This document shows, one piece after another, positions 17,301 to 25,764 of a DNA stretch of 64,000 nucleotides (its first letter is position 1; every line of letters starts with the position of its first letter). Location of the stretch: positions 124,001-188,000 of the forward strand of contig JAMFRP010000022.1 of the NCBI GenBank assembly GCA_026224775.1, read 5' to 3'. The translations under genes and the position numbers were made by a program. This stretch comes from Bacteroidota bacterium. Its GTDB lineage: Bacteria; Bacteroidota; Bacteroidia; Sphingobacteriales; Sphingobacteriaceae. Below the pieces are notes generated by a model. That model did not search any database. It was not told the DNA's origin and saw nothing but the letters and a program-made list of their open reading frames with translations.

Positions 17301-19191
17301 CGCCCGCTAATGCCGACGTTGTTGGTGTAAATGATGTTATAGTAGGCACAGCAGTTAACGTAGTAATGCTGCTACCAGATATTTTGCGAACATATTTTTC
17401 ATATTGTTCCGCATATACTATAAAAGGACTATTAGGATCGTTAGATACGGCTATTCCGTATGGGTTTTCAACATACCCGTATGAACCGTTTGAGGTGGTA
17501 AACCCATCCTCTGAAGATGAGTTTGTAGTAGTAGAAGCGGTTTGGGTACCGAAAACCGTCGGTGCATAAAAAAACAATTGTGTAGTTGCAAGCGCCGCAG
17601 TGGTTGGGGCAGATAGCGTTACCGTAGTGCCCGATAAGCTTACTACAGTGGTATTAGCAGGGATACCTGCGCCAACAACGTTTTGCCCGGCAACGATATT
17701 ACTTGCAGAACTAACAGTTAAACTGGTACTACCTGAAACTGCTGTTCCGTCAGGTGAAGCGGCAGAGGTTCCCGCAGGGAGTGAAATAGTTACAGTGTAA
17801 GGTGCTGTTGTGTTATTAATTGCTGCAACAGTTGCTCCGTTGGGTATACCGGTTCCCCTGATTTTCATACCTACATCTAACTTATTTAAATCGAGAAGAT
17901 CAGATGTGGTTATTACGGGGCTACCCGCCGTTGTTGTATATGTACTAAGGTTAAGGCTTACAGCAGTACCAAAAACAGTAGCTGCCGCCCCTCCATTTGT
18001 ACTTATTTTTAATATTTTGCCAAGCGTTTTGTCGGCGACATATAAATTACCATTTACATCTGTGGCAAGACCTTCAATTTTGCTGCCATACCCGCTTCCA
18101 AATACTGCTACGGCAGAAGTTGAACTAATAGGAGCAGATATTTTTAATATTCTTGAACTAAGTCCATATTGGTCAGCCAAAAACATGTTGCCCGATGGGT
18201 CAAAAGTTAAACCATAGGGTAATTGAATAGCAGTTGCGCTAGCTATTGCACCCGCAGCTGGTGTACCACCACCTGCAGTACCCGTGCCTACAATATTACT
18301 CACGCCGGTTATAATAGCCAGTGTGCTTGTCCCGTCAATAGCGCCGGTTGTGGTAACAGGGCTGCCGGTGGCATTGACTAAGGTTATGGAATTGCCACTT
18401 ATAGCGCCTATATATGTTGAAGCCGGAATATATAAGCCGCTCACTTCATCGCCTGCTTGTATAGCCGCATTCGGCGCCGCGCTTAAAGTGATGGTGGTGG
18501 CACCAGTAGCAACACCGACTGGCGTAACATTTTGAATGGAAATTTTATTTACTACGTTATTGGTATAATCACCGTAGTACAAATTCCCTGTTAGGTCAAA
18601 AGCCAGGCATAGGTTATTCGTTCCCATAGCTAAAGCTGTTGCTTTAGTTGACCCGTTCATAAATACCAAATCGCCTGAATTGAAAAAAGGAACTGTAACA
18701 ACAGTTGTTGTTGCAGTTGCACTTACAGATCCCCCAACGTAGTATCCTACCGAAGTAGCGCTACCGGTGTTCTTCCATATATATCTGTTAATACTACTAT
18801 TACCAGTTGTGGCCGAAGATGGGGATGCTGCATAAATAAATTCATTATTGCGGTCTACAGCTAAAGCCCCAATATTGTTTATCGCCGGAAATGTAATAAT
18901 GTTGCTGCCATCAATCCGGGAAATGGAAGCTGCGCCCTCCTGACTAAAAGCAACGTTATTGGCACCATCTAAAGTCACAGCCAAAAATAAATTAGAGTTT
19001 CTAAAGTAAGTTGGGCCAGTGCCAGTACCGGCATTCAGAATATGGTTGCCTTGGGTGCCATTTATAAAGTCGCCCCCGGCCAAACTGCTAATTGTGACCT
19101 GCGCTTTTAAAAGGGCAGGAAATAATGACATCACTAAAATTAAGGTGATGCATTTTAAAAGTTCCTTAAAACGAAGTAGAGGTATATACAT
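14338..19191 (-). CDS. Giant T9SS type B surface protein (NHL, IPT/TIG, Ig-like and cadherin-like repeats)
   Basis: 1617 residues with a signal peptide (to about residue 30). Residues about 40-600 hold NHL-type beta-propeller repeats (NLYYGDYTNNVVNKIS, GNMFLADQYG, GNLYVADKTLGKILKIS). Two IPT/TIG domains follow at about 610-770 (ITSFTPTTSALAGATITITG, then ISSFTPTSGSAGATVIITG). Five putative-Ig (He_PIG) repeats of about 90 residues lie at about 772-1225, and three cadherin-like PF12733-type repeats of about 97 residues at about 1225-1515. The last 100 residues are a gliding-motility-associated type B T9SS sorting domain (GLSPNGDGINDYLVID ... GTYFYELDLN). It is therefore predicted to be exported across the outer membrane and held at the surface. 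It is co-transcribed with its PorP/SprF partner. No catalytic domain is visible; adhesion or glycan binding is an inference. Confidence 0.88.
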   Translation of the reverse strand: MYIPLLRFKELLKCITLILVMSLFPALLKAQVTISSLAGGDFINGTQGNHILNAGTGTGPTYFRNSNLFLAVTLDGANNVAFSQEGAASISRIDGSNIITFPAINNIGALAVDRNNEFIYAASPSSATTGNSSINRYIWKNTGSATSVGYYVGGSVSATATTTVVTVPFFNSGDLVFMNGSTKATALAMGTNNLCLAFDLTGNLYYGDYTNNVVNKISIQNVTPVGVATGATTITLSAAPNAAIQAGDEVSGLYIPASTYIGAISGNSITLVNATGSPVTTTGAIDGTSTLAIITGVSNIVGTGTAGGGTPAAGAIASATAIQLPYGLTFDPSGNMFLADQYGLSSRILKISAPISSTSAVAVFGSGYGSKIEGLATDVNGNLYVADKTLGKILKISTNGGAAATVFGTAVSLNLSTYTTTAGSPVITTSDLLDLNKLDVGMKIRGTGIPNGATVAAINNTTAPYTVTISLPAGTSAASPDGTAVSGSTSLTVSSASNIVAGQNVVGAGIPANTTVVSLSGTTVTLSAPTTAALATTQLFFYAPTVFGTQTASTTTNSSSEDGFTTSNGSYGYVENPYGIAVSNDPNSPFIVYAEQYEKYVRKISGSSITTLTAVPTITSFTPTTSALAGATITITGTNFTGATAVSFGGNNAASFTVVSPTSITAVIGTGTTGYIYVTAPGGTAVSASTLKVIPVISSFTPTSGSAGATVIITGNNFLGATAVTIGGTAAASFTINNNTTITAVAGAGATGTIAVTTPAGTGTSTGSFTFVTAPSALAYSTSTVTTNYGTGGTSVAPTVNGGAITYSLTGTVPAGISIDPSTGIISYSNTVAAGIYPLTATATNNFPGSTTTTYTITVNAVAPGSLSYNPATTTAGYGTAGASVAPTINNGGGVITYSLSGTIPSGITIDPSSGIISYDNTLSVGNYPLTVNAANSVASTTAAYSITVNVAAPSSLVYSPAGLTADGGTAGASVSPSINSGGAVDTYSLTGTIPSGVTIDPSTGIISCDNTLPIGTYTLLVVATNSAGSTGANYTITINPEAPSSLSYSPATTTGNYGIAGSSAAPTINTGGGVMTYSLSGTIPSGISIDPSSGIISYDNTLSAGGYSLTVNAANSVASTTATYNITINAVAPSSLVYSPAGLTADRGTAGASVSPSINSGGIVDTYSLTGTVPSGVTIDSSTGIISYDNTLSTGSYPLTVNATNSIGSTTTTFTITIAPSSNSNLSDLSINSGTLTPAFNSGTTSYSATVPFIINLVTFTPTVSDIGYASVQINGTTVTSGSASAPVALVVGSNTINIVVTAQDASTKTYSVNVTRGAVSTNAQLSSLALSSGILSPVFNSATTTYTASVPNATTSVTLTPALADATATVTVNGVAVANGSASGPIALNVGANTINTIVKAQDGVTTITYSVTVTRAASANSILSNLVLDAGSLSPAFMSTTFKYTATVAGNIASIAITPTVADPTATVAINGTAVGSGKASEEQALAVGANYIVVIVTAQDGTVNTYTLTITRGATTTDLVTVHNGLSPNGDGINDYLVIDRITNYPNNKLTIVNPNGAKVYETSGYDNNFNHFDGHSSVNGTLMQAGTYFYELDLNVNGETKRVVGYIVLKYN
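15515..16875 (-). repeat. Five tandem Ig-like (He_PIG) coding repeats, alternating pattern
   Basis: Within the giant surface protein, five units of about 270 bp encode xTYSLTG(T)(V/I)P(S/A)G(I/V)(T/S)IDPS(S/T)GIISY-type modules. Repeats 2 and 4 resemble each other (Y(N/S)PATTT...GGGV(I/M)TYSLSG), as do repeats 3 and 5 (YSPAGLTAD...SPSINSGG), so a two-module unit appears to have been duplicated as a block. Boundaries are approximate. Confidence 0.75.
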
Positions 19192-19326
19192 AGAAATATG
19201 AGTTAAGATTTAAATGTTATTGTGAATGTTTAGCCCAAATAGAGGCGATCATATCTGTCGTTTACAGACAGTGAGTTATTTAGGGTATAAGTAAACCAGC
19301 CTTATCTGTTGATTGCAGCATGAGTT

Positions 19327-19357
19327 TATAGTGTATCGGTTAAACCAATACACTATA
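19327..19357. promoter_or_regulatory. 31-bp near-perfect palindrome, candidate operator
   Basis: The sequence is symmetrical about A19342 with only one mismatched pair (C19337 against A19347); the outer 10 bp on each side are perfectly complementary and the core is GGTTAAACC. It lies in the 382-bp divergent gap between the giant surface protein (start 19191, minus) and the GH27 gene (start 19574, plus), where a shared regulator could bind. The rest of the gap (19192-19573) shows nothing else I recognise. Confidence 0.5.
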
Positions 19358-19573
19358 CCCCTACGGGGTTTACGCATAAGATGTGACATAAGAAGGTTGA
19401 ATTTGGTTATAATTGCGAAGGTGAAGTAAGCAGGCAGCGCTTAATAAATACTTAATAAATGATTAACAAGAGGAATAAGTAAAAAAAAATAATAACAACT
19501 ATCCAATTTTATAAATATTTGTATTCCAGCGGGTAGCGATAGCTGCTACAAGCAATCCATCGAAAATCGAAAT

Positions 19574-20787
19574 ATGAAAACAAAATTATTAATGTTACTT
19601 ATCGTTGGTTTTTTCTCCCCTCTTACAACCGTTTTGGGGCAAAACACGGATGTGATAAAGAATAAGCTCGCATTAACTCCACCGATGGGCTGGAGCAGTT
19701 GGAATACCTTTAAAAAAAATCCGACAGAGGTTGTAATTAAACAAACTGTAGATGCTATGGTGGCTACCGGGTTAAAAGATGCAGGATATTTATATGTAAA
19801 CATAGATGATTTTTGGAGTACTGGCAGAGATGCAAATGGGAAAATCATTGTTGATACAGCCAGGTTTCCCAGCGGAATGAAAGCTTTAGCAGACTACATT
19901 CATAGTAAAGGATTAAAGGCAGGGATTTATACTAACATAGGTTCAAAGGCTGATTACGCTACACTTGCCAGCGGAGGATACTATCAGCAGGATATAAATA
20001 CGTTTGCAGAATGGGGTTATGATTATGTTAAAGTAGATGTAAATTTTGCACCGGTGCGTACAGCAGCAGCCTATAATAAGGAATTTACAGAAGTTGCTAA
20101 AGCCATACAAAACACCGGCAGGCCAATGGTATTTAGTATATGTAATCAGGGAGGTAGAGATTATCAGAGCTGGGCTCCTTATATCGGGAATAGTTGGAGG
20201 GTTGGCCCTGATATTGATCATACGCCAAAAGAAAAAAGGCTTGGGACGGTGTAATTTATGAGTTGGATCTATCTGCCGCATATCCGGAAATAGCCGGGCC
20301 AGGCCATTGGAATGATGCCGATATGATGTTGGTTGGTGTTGGGAGTGATAATGGAAGATTGGCCGTAATGAATACTGAAGAAATGAAAAGCCACTTTTCG
20401 ATGTGGTGTATGATCGCTTCGCCATTAATGTTGGGGAATGATTTACGGTCAGTATCTAAAGAAGTGCTATCTATATTAACAAATAAAGAAGCAATTGCCA
20501 TTAACCAGGATAGTTTGGGGATGCAGGGCATTTTAGCCTATGAACAGGTGCCGGGGCTACAGGTATGGACTAAGAAATTAAAATCGGAATCCGGTAAAAA
20601 ATATGCTGTCGCTTTATTTAACAGATCAGAAGCTCCCGCTAAAATTACATTAGATTTTAACAGGTTGAAATTAGAAGGTCATTATAAGATCAGGGATGTT
20701 TGGGCACACAAAAACCTGGGAAATTTTTCAAACAAATATGGATGGATGGTTCCGGCTCATGGCATAAAATTATTGCTGATAGAATAA
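19574..20787 (+). pseudogene. GH27 alpha-galactosidase split by a frameshift
   Basis: Two overlapping-frame pieces (19574-20254, 226 residues; 20263-20787, 174 residues) together make one GH27 enzyme of about 404 residues, a normal length. The first has a signal peptide (1-23), GWSSWNTF, the nucleophile D155 in YVKVDVNF and the acid/base D213 in SWRVGPDID. The second carries on with AGPGHWNDADMM and the C-terminal domain. The break is in the A6 run at 20232-20237: adding one A, or a -1 slip, reads KKAWDGVIYELDLSA straight into the second piece and restores the family order. It could be a real mutation, a sequencing error, or expressed through slippage. GH27 enzymes release terminal alpha-galactose (or N-acetylgalactosamine). 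Confidence 0.85.
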
Positions 20788-20813
20788 GCCTGTTGTGCCT
20801 GTTCCGTTTTATT

Positions 20814-23800
20814 TCAATTCAATAAATCCAATAAATCATTTTTTGACAGCGCGTTGATCATGGAGGTATCCGTGCGAATAAGATTAGTGGCGAGTTCCTT
20901 CTTTCCTTGTTGCATGATCATCATCTTTTCTTCGACGGTACCGGGGCAGATAAGCCTTACCGCCACAATATTTTTGTTTTGCCCGATGCGATGGCAACGG
21001 TCTATCGCCTGGTTCTCAACGGCCGGGTTCCACCAGGGATCAACGAGGTAAACATAATCGGCTTCGGTTAGGTTCAGGCCTGTTCCTCCGGCTTTTAAGC
21101 TGATCAGGAATACACGCACATCCGGGTTAGTTTGAAATTCATTAACTACGGCCTGCCTGTTGCGGGTTTGACCAGTGAGATAAGTAAAACCTATATTTCT
21201 ACTATTCAGTTCCTTTTTGATCAGGTCAAGCATAGTTACGAATTGTGAAAATACCAGGATCTTATGCTGCGGCCTTTTGCTTTCGATCTGTTCCAGCAAT
21301 GTATCGATTTTGGCGGAGGCATTCCCCGGCATCTTTTCCCCGCTGAGCAAGAGTGGCGAATCGCATATTTGTCTGAGTTTGGTTATACCTTTCAGCACAT
21401 TCATAGCGCTCTTTTTCAATACATCGCCATTAATGGCCGAGATATAGTCCCTGAATTCTTTTTCATAGGCATCATAAATGCCACGTTGTTCGGCCTGCAT
21501 TTCACAATGCAGGATCATTTCTGTTTTCTCCGGCAGCTCAGCAGCGACCTCCTGCTTGGTACGGCGAAGAATAAAAGGGCCAATCTTTTGCTGAAGCTCC
21601 AAAGCCCGCTTGTTGCTTTTAAACTTATCAATAGGCACCCCATAAATATCCTTAAAGTACTGCTTACTGCCCAGTAAGCCCGGACAGGCGAAGGAAAGCT
21701 GGCCATAAAGATCGAATGTGCTGTTTTCTATCGGGGTACCGGTGATGGCTATCTTATTGCGTGATTGTAACAAGTTAGCCGCTTTATAGCGCTGTGATGC
21801 AGGATTCTTGATCTGCTGTGATTCATCCAGAAAAACATAATTAAATACATAATCCTTAAGGAAGTTAATGTCTGCAAGCAAGGTACCGTAGGAGGTTAAT
21901 ATCACCTCATATCTGTCAAATTCACTAATGCTTTTGATCCGGTCAGCACCATAAATGGTATGTATTTTTATAGATGGCGCAAATTTTTCTATTTCCTCCT
22001 GCCAGTTAAATACTAAGGAAGCAGGCACTACAATAAGGTTGTTATTATTGCTTACTTTTTCTCTTTGCGATAATATAAAAGCAATAATTTGTATGGTTTT
22101 ACCCAGGCCCATATCATCCGCCAGGCATCCGCCAAAATTAAAATCATCCAGAAAATTCAACCATTTAAGGCCCTGTTGCTGATACGGACGAAGTATGCCG
22201 TTTAAACCGGCAGGCGTATCTACCGCTTTTATGGCATCAAAGTCGGCCAGCTTTTTATGATATATACTAATCTCCTCCTTTACCTTTTCATCCAGCATGG
22301 CAGCGTCATAAAGCTGCTCAATAAGCGTAAAGTTTATTTTTGGTATGCGCAAAGTTTCCTCGTCCACTATCTCGCCGGAATTGAAATAGGCTTTGAATTT
22401 TTCAATCCAATCCGCAGGTAGTATGCCTGTTGTACCGTCATCTAGTGTTACGTACTTTGTTTTGTTTTTTACAGCCCGGTAAATTTGTTTTAAGCTAGCT
22501 CTCTTACGCCCAAACCGGGCATTGACAATGGCGTTAAACCAATTGATGCCACTTAGCACCTGGATGCTTATTTTAACCTTATGCTGATTTAGCTTATTAC
22601 CTTCCAGTTCGTTAAAACCCAATACCGTAACCGACTGCCTTTGCCATTCTTCAAAAACATCCAAAAACCAATCTTCATCCAAAAATTTCTTTTTATGCAG
22701 GTAGAAATAATACAAGTCGTTATCCAGTTGTTCCTGAAAATAAGGATCCTGCTTAATTAGCAAAGCCGTAAAATCCAGCTCAGCCGCCTCGTTGCGTTTA
22801 ACCAGGAACTCATGGCCCTTGTTATCCACCCCATAAATTTGCCTTTTTGTGCGTACGGAGATTTCTACTTCCCCATACCGCATTACAGGAACGATCATGA
22901 CGTGTGTGCCAAAATCCGACAGGTAAATTATTTTTTCATTCTCCTTATTAAAGCCCTGTTGCTTAAGCTGGACAGGTGTTGCGCGCGGAATATTTTTATA
23001 ATTAATACTGATACTATCTTCCAGCTTTGTGAGCAATTGCGATTTGAACTCCTCAAACTTAGCAGCATGTACCAATAGTTTATCCTGTTTTTTGGTTAAC
23101 AGGCTAATCATATTAAGCACCTGCAAGTTACCTGCAAGATAAAGTGTATCCCCCGCCTGTATAAAATAAGTGAACCTGATACCTAAATCATTCAGTTCAA
23201 AAACCCGGTTTTCAATCTTTATTTTACCAGATATTTCATAAAAACGATCTTCGGGGCTTACATTCAATTGCAATTCGCCGGGTAATAGTTTTACATTAAT
23301 TGGCACAAGCGAACCCGCGGTTATATTCTCGGATTTTTCGTTATCATGATAATAAAAATCATAACCCAAAGGATTTTTGACAATGGCTTTTAAGGCTGTA
23401 ATATCAGCTTCGGATGTTTTATTATTCAGGTGGTTTTGAAATTTATGTATCCCCGTAAAAAACTTCAACTGTTCATGATCTTCTGTTTCCCAGATAAAAT
23501 CCAGCGGGGCAATTACCTTTAATGGATTTTTGATCTTACCTTCCAGGGTTGTTTGTGCCGAGTACAATTCAATAAACAGGTACTTGTAGTATTTATGCTG
23601 TTTGATGATGACACAAACGGTACCAGGTTCAGCAGCTAAAGTTGGTTCGGGTACAAGGGTAACCTTTAAAGCAGTCAAGCTTTCCTTAGTGACCGGCAAC
23701 AGGGCCGGATTTTTAGCTGTTATCGTCAGCTTTTTTGAGGCATACACTACGCCGAAATAATCGTCTAAAGCGGCTTCCTGTTCCATGCCGTAATCTACCG

Positions 23801-24182
23801 CGAACCTCTTTAGCTTTTCATGCCGTAACTTTTCATCATAAAAAACGCGAAACTCCTCTTTTTTTAGGATAGCCGTTAAAACCAAAGCCTGGTGTTCGCA
23901 AAGCTTGTTACGCTCTGCATAACAGCTGCAGGATAAAGATAGTTGGTCTTCCTGCTGGGTAACTATCACTTCAGGAAAGGCAATGGTAGCAAATAAATTG
24001 ATGAACGAACCCTGATTGACTTCCAGATGCTTTGGGGAAATGTGCGCGATGTTATCAGTGAATATATGACCAGTAGCGTACTGTGCAATAAGGATTTCGG
24101 TTAATGTATTTATACGAACGCCTTTAAAAATGACATCATGGTTCCTGGAATCGCCATGCTGATCGCTGATCAATTTACTCAC
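20814..24182 (-). CDS. SNF2/DEAD-like superfamily 2 helicase with SWIM zinc finger
   Basis: 1122 residues starting at a GTG (24182); no in-frame ATG lies within the first 50 codons. A SWIM-type CxC...CxH motif (SCSCYAERNKLCEHQ) lies at about residues 84-98. The Swi2/Snf2 ATPase begins near 660 (LRPYQQQGLKWLNFL), with Walker A ADDMGLGKT at about 690, Walker B-type LDESQQIKN at about 787 (DESQ instead of the common DEAQ/DEAH), ITGTPIENS, and the C-terminal helicase part with LISLKAGGTGLNLTEADYV and AIDRCHRIGQ. This architecture matches bacterial RapA-like/Snf2 proteins that move along duplex DNA or remodel nucleoprotein; the cellular role is not known. It is convergent with the GH27 gene and appears unrelated to the neighbouring glycan genes. 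Confidence 0.92.
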   Translation of the reverse strand: MSKLISDQHGDSRNHDVIFKGVRINTLTEILIAQYATGHIFTDNIAHISPKHLEVNQGSFINLFATIAFPEVIVTQQEDQLSLSCSCYAERNKLCEHQALVLTAILKKEEFRVFYDEKLRHEKLKRFAVDYGMEQEAALDDYFGVVYASKKLTITAKNPALLPVTKESLTALKVTLVPEPTLAAEPGTVCVIIKQHKYYKYLFIELYSAQTTLEGKIKNPLKVIAPLDFIWETEDHEQLKFFTGIHKFQNHLNNKTSEADITALKAIVKNPLGYDFYYHDNEKSENITAGSLVPINVKLLPGELQLNVSPEDRFYEISGKIKIENRVFELNDLGIRFTYFIQAGDTLYLAGNLQVLNMISLLTKKQDKLLVHAAKFEEFKSQLLTKLEDSISINYKNIPRATPVQLKQQGFNKENEKIIYLSDFGTHVMIVPVMRYGEVEISVRTKRQIYGVDNKGHEFLVKRNEAAELDFTALLIKQDPYFQEQLDNDLYYFYLHKKKFLDEDWFLDVFEEWQRQSVTVLGFNELEGNKLNQHKVKISIQVLSGINWFNAIVNARFGRKRASLKQIYRAVKNKTKYVTLDDGTTGILPADWIEKFKAYFNSGEIVDEETLRIPKINFTLIEQLYDAAMLDEKVKEEISIYHKKLADFDAIKAVDTPAGLNGILRPYQQQGLKWLNFLDDFNFGGCLADDMGLGKTIQIIAFILSQREKVSNNNNLIVVPASLVFNWQEEIEKFAPSIKIHTIYGADRIKSISEFDRYEVILTSYGTLLADINFLKDYVFNYVFLDESQQIKNPASQRYKAANLLQSRNKIAITGTPIENSTFDLYGQLSFACPGLLGSKQYFKDIYGVPIDKFKSNKRALELQQKIGPFILRRTKQEVAAELPEKTEMILHCEMQAEQRGIYDAYEKEFRDYISAINGDVLKKSAMNVLKGITKLRQICDSPLLLSGEKMPGNASAKIDTLLEQIESKRPQHKILVFSQFVTMLDLIKKELNSRNIGFTYLTGQTRNRQAVVNEFQTNPDVRVFLISLKAGGTGLNLTEADYVYLVDPWWNPAVENQAIDRCHRIGQNKNIVAVRLICPGTVEEKMMIMQQGKKELATNLIRTDTSMINALSKNDLLDLLN

Positions 24183-24238
24183 AGCGATAAATATCTGAAC
24201 AATTATGGATATTACATGAATTATTGAGCATTTGCCCG

Positions 24239-24266
24239 GAAGCTATCTAAAAATGATAAAACTATC
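24239..24266 (+). repeat. Solo copy of a MITE-like terminal repeat
   Basis: These 28 bp match 30366-30393, the left end of the inverted-repeat element in the uronate locus, at 26 positions. No right end or internal hairpin is visible nearby, so it looks like a solo end or decayed copy. Confidence 0.45.
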
Positions 24267-24363
24267 ACAGTTGTGGCGGAACCATGGTTTCACCTCAAAA
24301 TATGGCTAAATGAAAGTAAATGCCCAAATAGCAGCAAATACATTTATTACTGATGGAAGCGCT

Positions 24364-25344
24364 CTACTTGGTAAGCTCCGTTTCGTATAACATTGTGCCG
24401 ATATTGTTTATAGCTTTAACATTTAACCTTTTACTATCCAAAGAAAAATACATAAAACCGTTTTCCGAAGCTTGGAAACGACTACCAGGAACGCCCGGCG
24501 TTACCGGTGTTAGCTCTGAACCTGCACCTGAAATAAATTGGTGAATAAAATTATCTGGCTTAAGATGCTGCAGGGAGTGATCGTGCCCAGACAAATAAAC
24601 ATCGACATTATAATCATCAAATATTTTCGTCAGCATGTGCCGAATAGTCAATGTATCATAATTATTAATACGCGGGCCGGCAGTGTAACAAGGGTGATGC
24701 CCAACAACAATCTTCCATTTTATATCAGCTGAGGCATTTGCCAAAGTATTTTTTAGCCAGGCTATTTGCGCTGCGGAATAATCTGCTTTATCACTGTGCA
24801 AAAAAGAGTCGGTATCTATCATTATAAAAAGCGCCTTATCCTTTATATTAACATCTTTACTTAGGTTAATTTCCTTGGAATAATAAGTGGCTGGCATATC
24901 CCAGCGGCGGCTTACTTTACTGTAACGCACTTGTGCATCCGCATCAGCTAAATGATCGTGATTACCTAAAACCGGGTACCAATCGCATTGCAGCGAATGC
25001 GCGGTATATACATTCTCAAAAGAATAGTGAAATAGGGGGTCCTGCTCGCTGATGACTCCCTTGGGATAAAAATTATCACCGACAGAGATCACAAAATTAT
25101 TGGGGTGCGAAACGCCCCATAAACCCATTTGTTGCGCTACCTGTAATTGATCATATTCTCCATTTCGCCCCCAGTCGCCTATCGCCATAAAATGCAGCGT
25201 GTAATCATCCTGCAATGCCGACGGCGACAAATCATCGCTCTGCAAATGTGTTATTACAGGCTCTGCCGAAGCAATAAAAGGCCCTACCAATGATACTCCT
25301 ACGGCCGCTATCGCGGCGTTTTTAACAAAATCTCTGCGTTCCAT
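24364..25344 (-). CDS. Tat-exported purple-acid-phosphatase-like metallophosphoesterase
   Basis: 326 residues. The N terminus MERRDFVKNAAIAAVGVSLV is a twin-arginine signal, implying folded export with its metals. The five metallophosphoesterase blocks are present in order: GDWG (D57), GDNFY, GNHDH, GHHPCY and SGHDHSLQH, with the spacing of small tartrate-resistant acid phosphatases. The enzyme should hydrolyse phosphomonoesters in the periplasm. It stands alone, divergent from the lipoprotein/sigma operon across about 400 bp. Natural substrate is unknown. Confidence 0.9.
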   Translation of the reverse strand: MERRDFVKNAAIAAVGVSLVGPFIASAEPVITHLQSDDLSPSALQDDYTLHFMAIGDWGRNGEYDQLQVAQQMGLWGVSHPNNFVISVGDNFYPKGVISEQDPLFHYSFENVYTAHSLQCDWYPVLGNHDHLADADAQVRYSKVSRRWDMPATYYSKEINLSKDVNIKDKALFIMIDTDSFLHSDKADYSAAQIAWLKNTLANASADIKWKIVVGHHPCYTAGPRINNYDTLTIRHMLTKIFDDYNVDVYLSGHDHSLQHLKPDNFIHQFISGAGSELTPVTPGVPGSRFQASENGFMYFSLDSKRLNVKAINNIGTMLYETELTK

Positions 25345-25764
25345 TTCAATGAGTTTTCAGTAAAAAAGGGGTGATATAATTGCCTTACTTAAGTGCATCA
25401 AACAAAATATTTTCATAATTGATATTATATCCGCGTCGAAGTAACGTTCAATTTTTAATCTAAACCGACACTAATAGTTTTATTGATTACAGCAATATAT
25501 ATTGATGACTAAATTGTTAAAATTTTAACATTGTTGCGTTTATGTTTAACATTTATTTACGTAAACGTTTACGTAAATAAATGCAGCTATGAGCTGTTTT
25601 TAATACAGCACAGTATCCGATGGATAACATTAATATAAAGAAACTTGCCTTGGGGTTAAACTTGTCCTCCTGCGTTAAGGGCACTCCTGAAATTATTTTG
25701 CGGCTCAAGTAGCGTTTTATTATCGCTATTCGTAATGTATAAAAAAGGACTAATATTATTAATG
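25345..25764. other. Divergent intergenic region with 34-bp palindrome
   Basis: This 420-bp AT-rich gap separates the phosphatase gene and the lipoprotein/sigma operon. It contains the perfect palindrome described separately (25550-25583). A reading frame upstream of 25765 (from 25735) extends the lipoprotein by 10 residues but makes a worse signal peptide. I see no other gene. Confidence 0.6.
25550..25583. promoter_or_regulatory. Perfect 34-bp palindrome, LacI-type operator candidate (site 1)
   Basis: Every base of 25550-25566 is complementary to 25583-25567. The centre is AAACGTTT with the CG dinucleotide (25566-25567) typical of LacI-family operators, flanked by TTTACGT/ACGTAAA. It lies about 180 bp upstream of the DUF4397 lipoprotein start. 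Aligned on the central CG it matches site 2 (36498-36530) at about 24 of 33 positions and site 3 (35151-35183) at about 22 of 33. Binding by the LacI protein encoded at 35369 is inferred. Confidence 0.7.

Noticed and set aside
17183..17569. 128-codon plus-strand ORF and similar ones along 14400-18500
   Set aside because: Antisense shadows of the Thr/Val/Ala-rich repeat protein; biased composition keeps the opposite strand open.
20232..20238. Programmed -1 frameshift at AAAAAAG in GH27
   Set aside because: The heptamer is not in the reading phase of a canonical slippery site, and I see no clear downstream structure; plain mutation or error is simpler, though transcriptional slippage remains possible.
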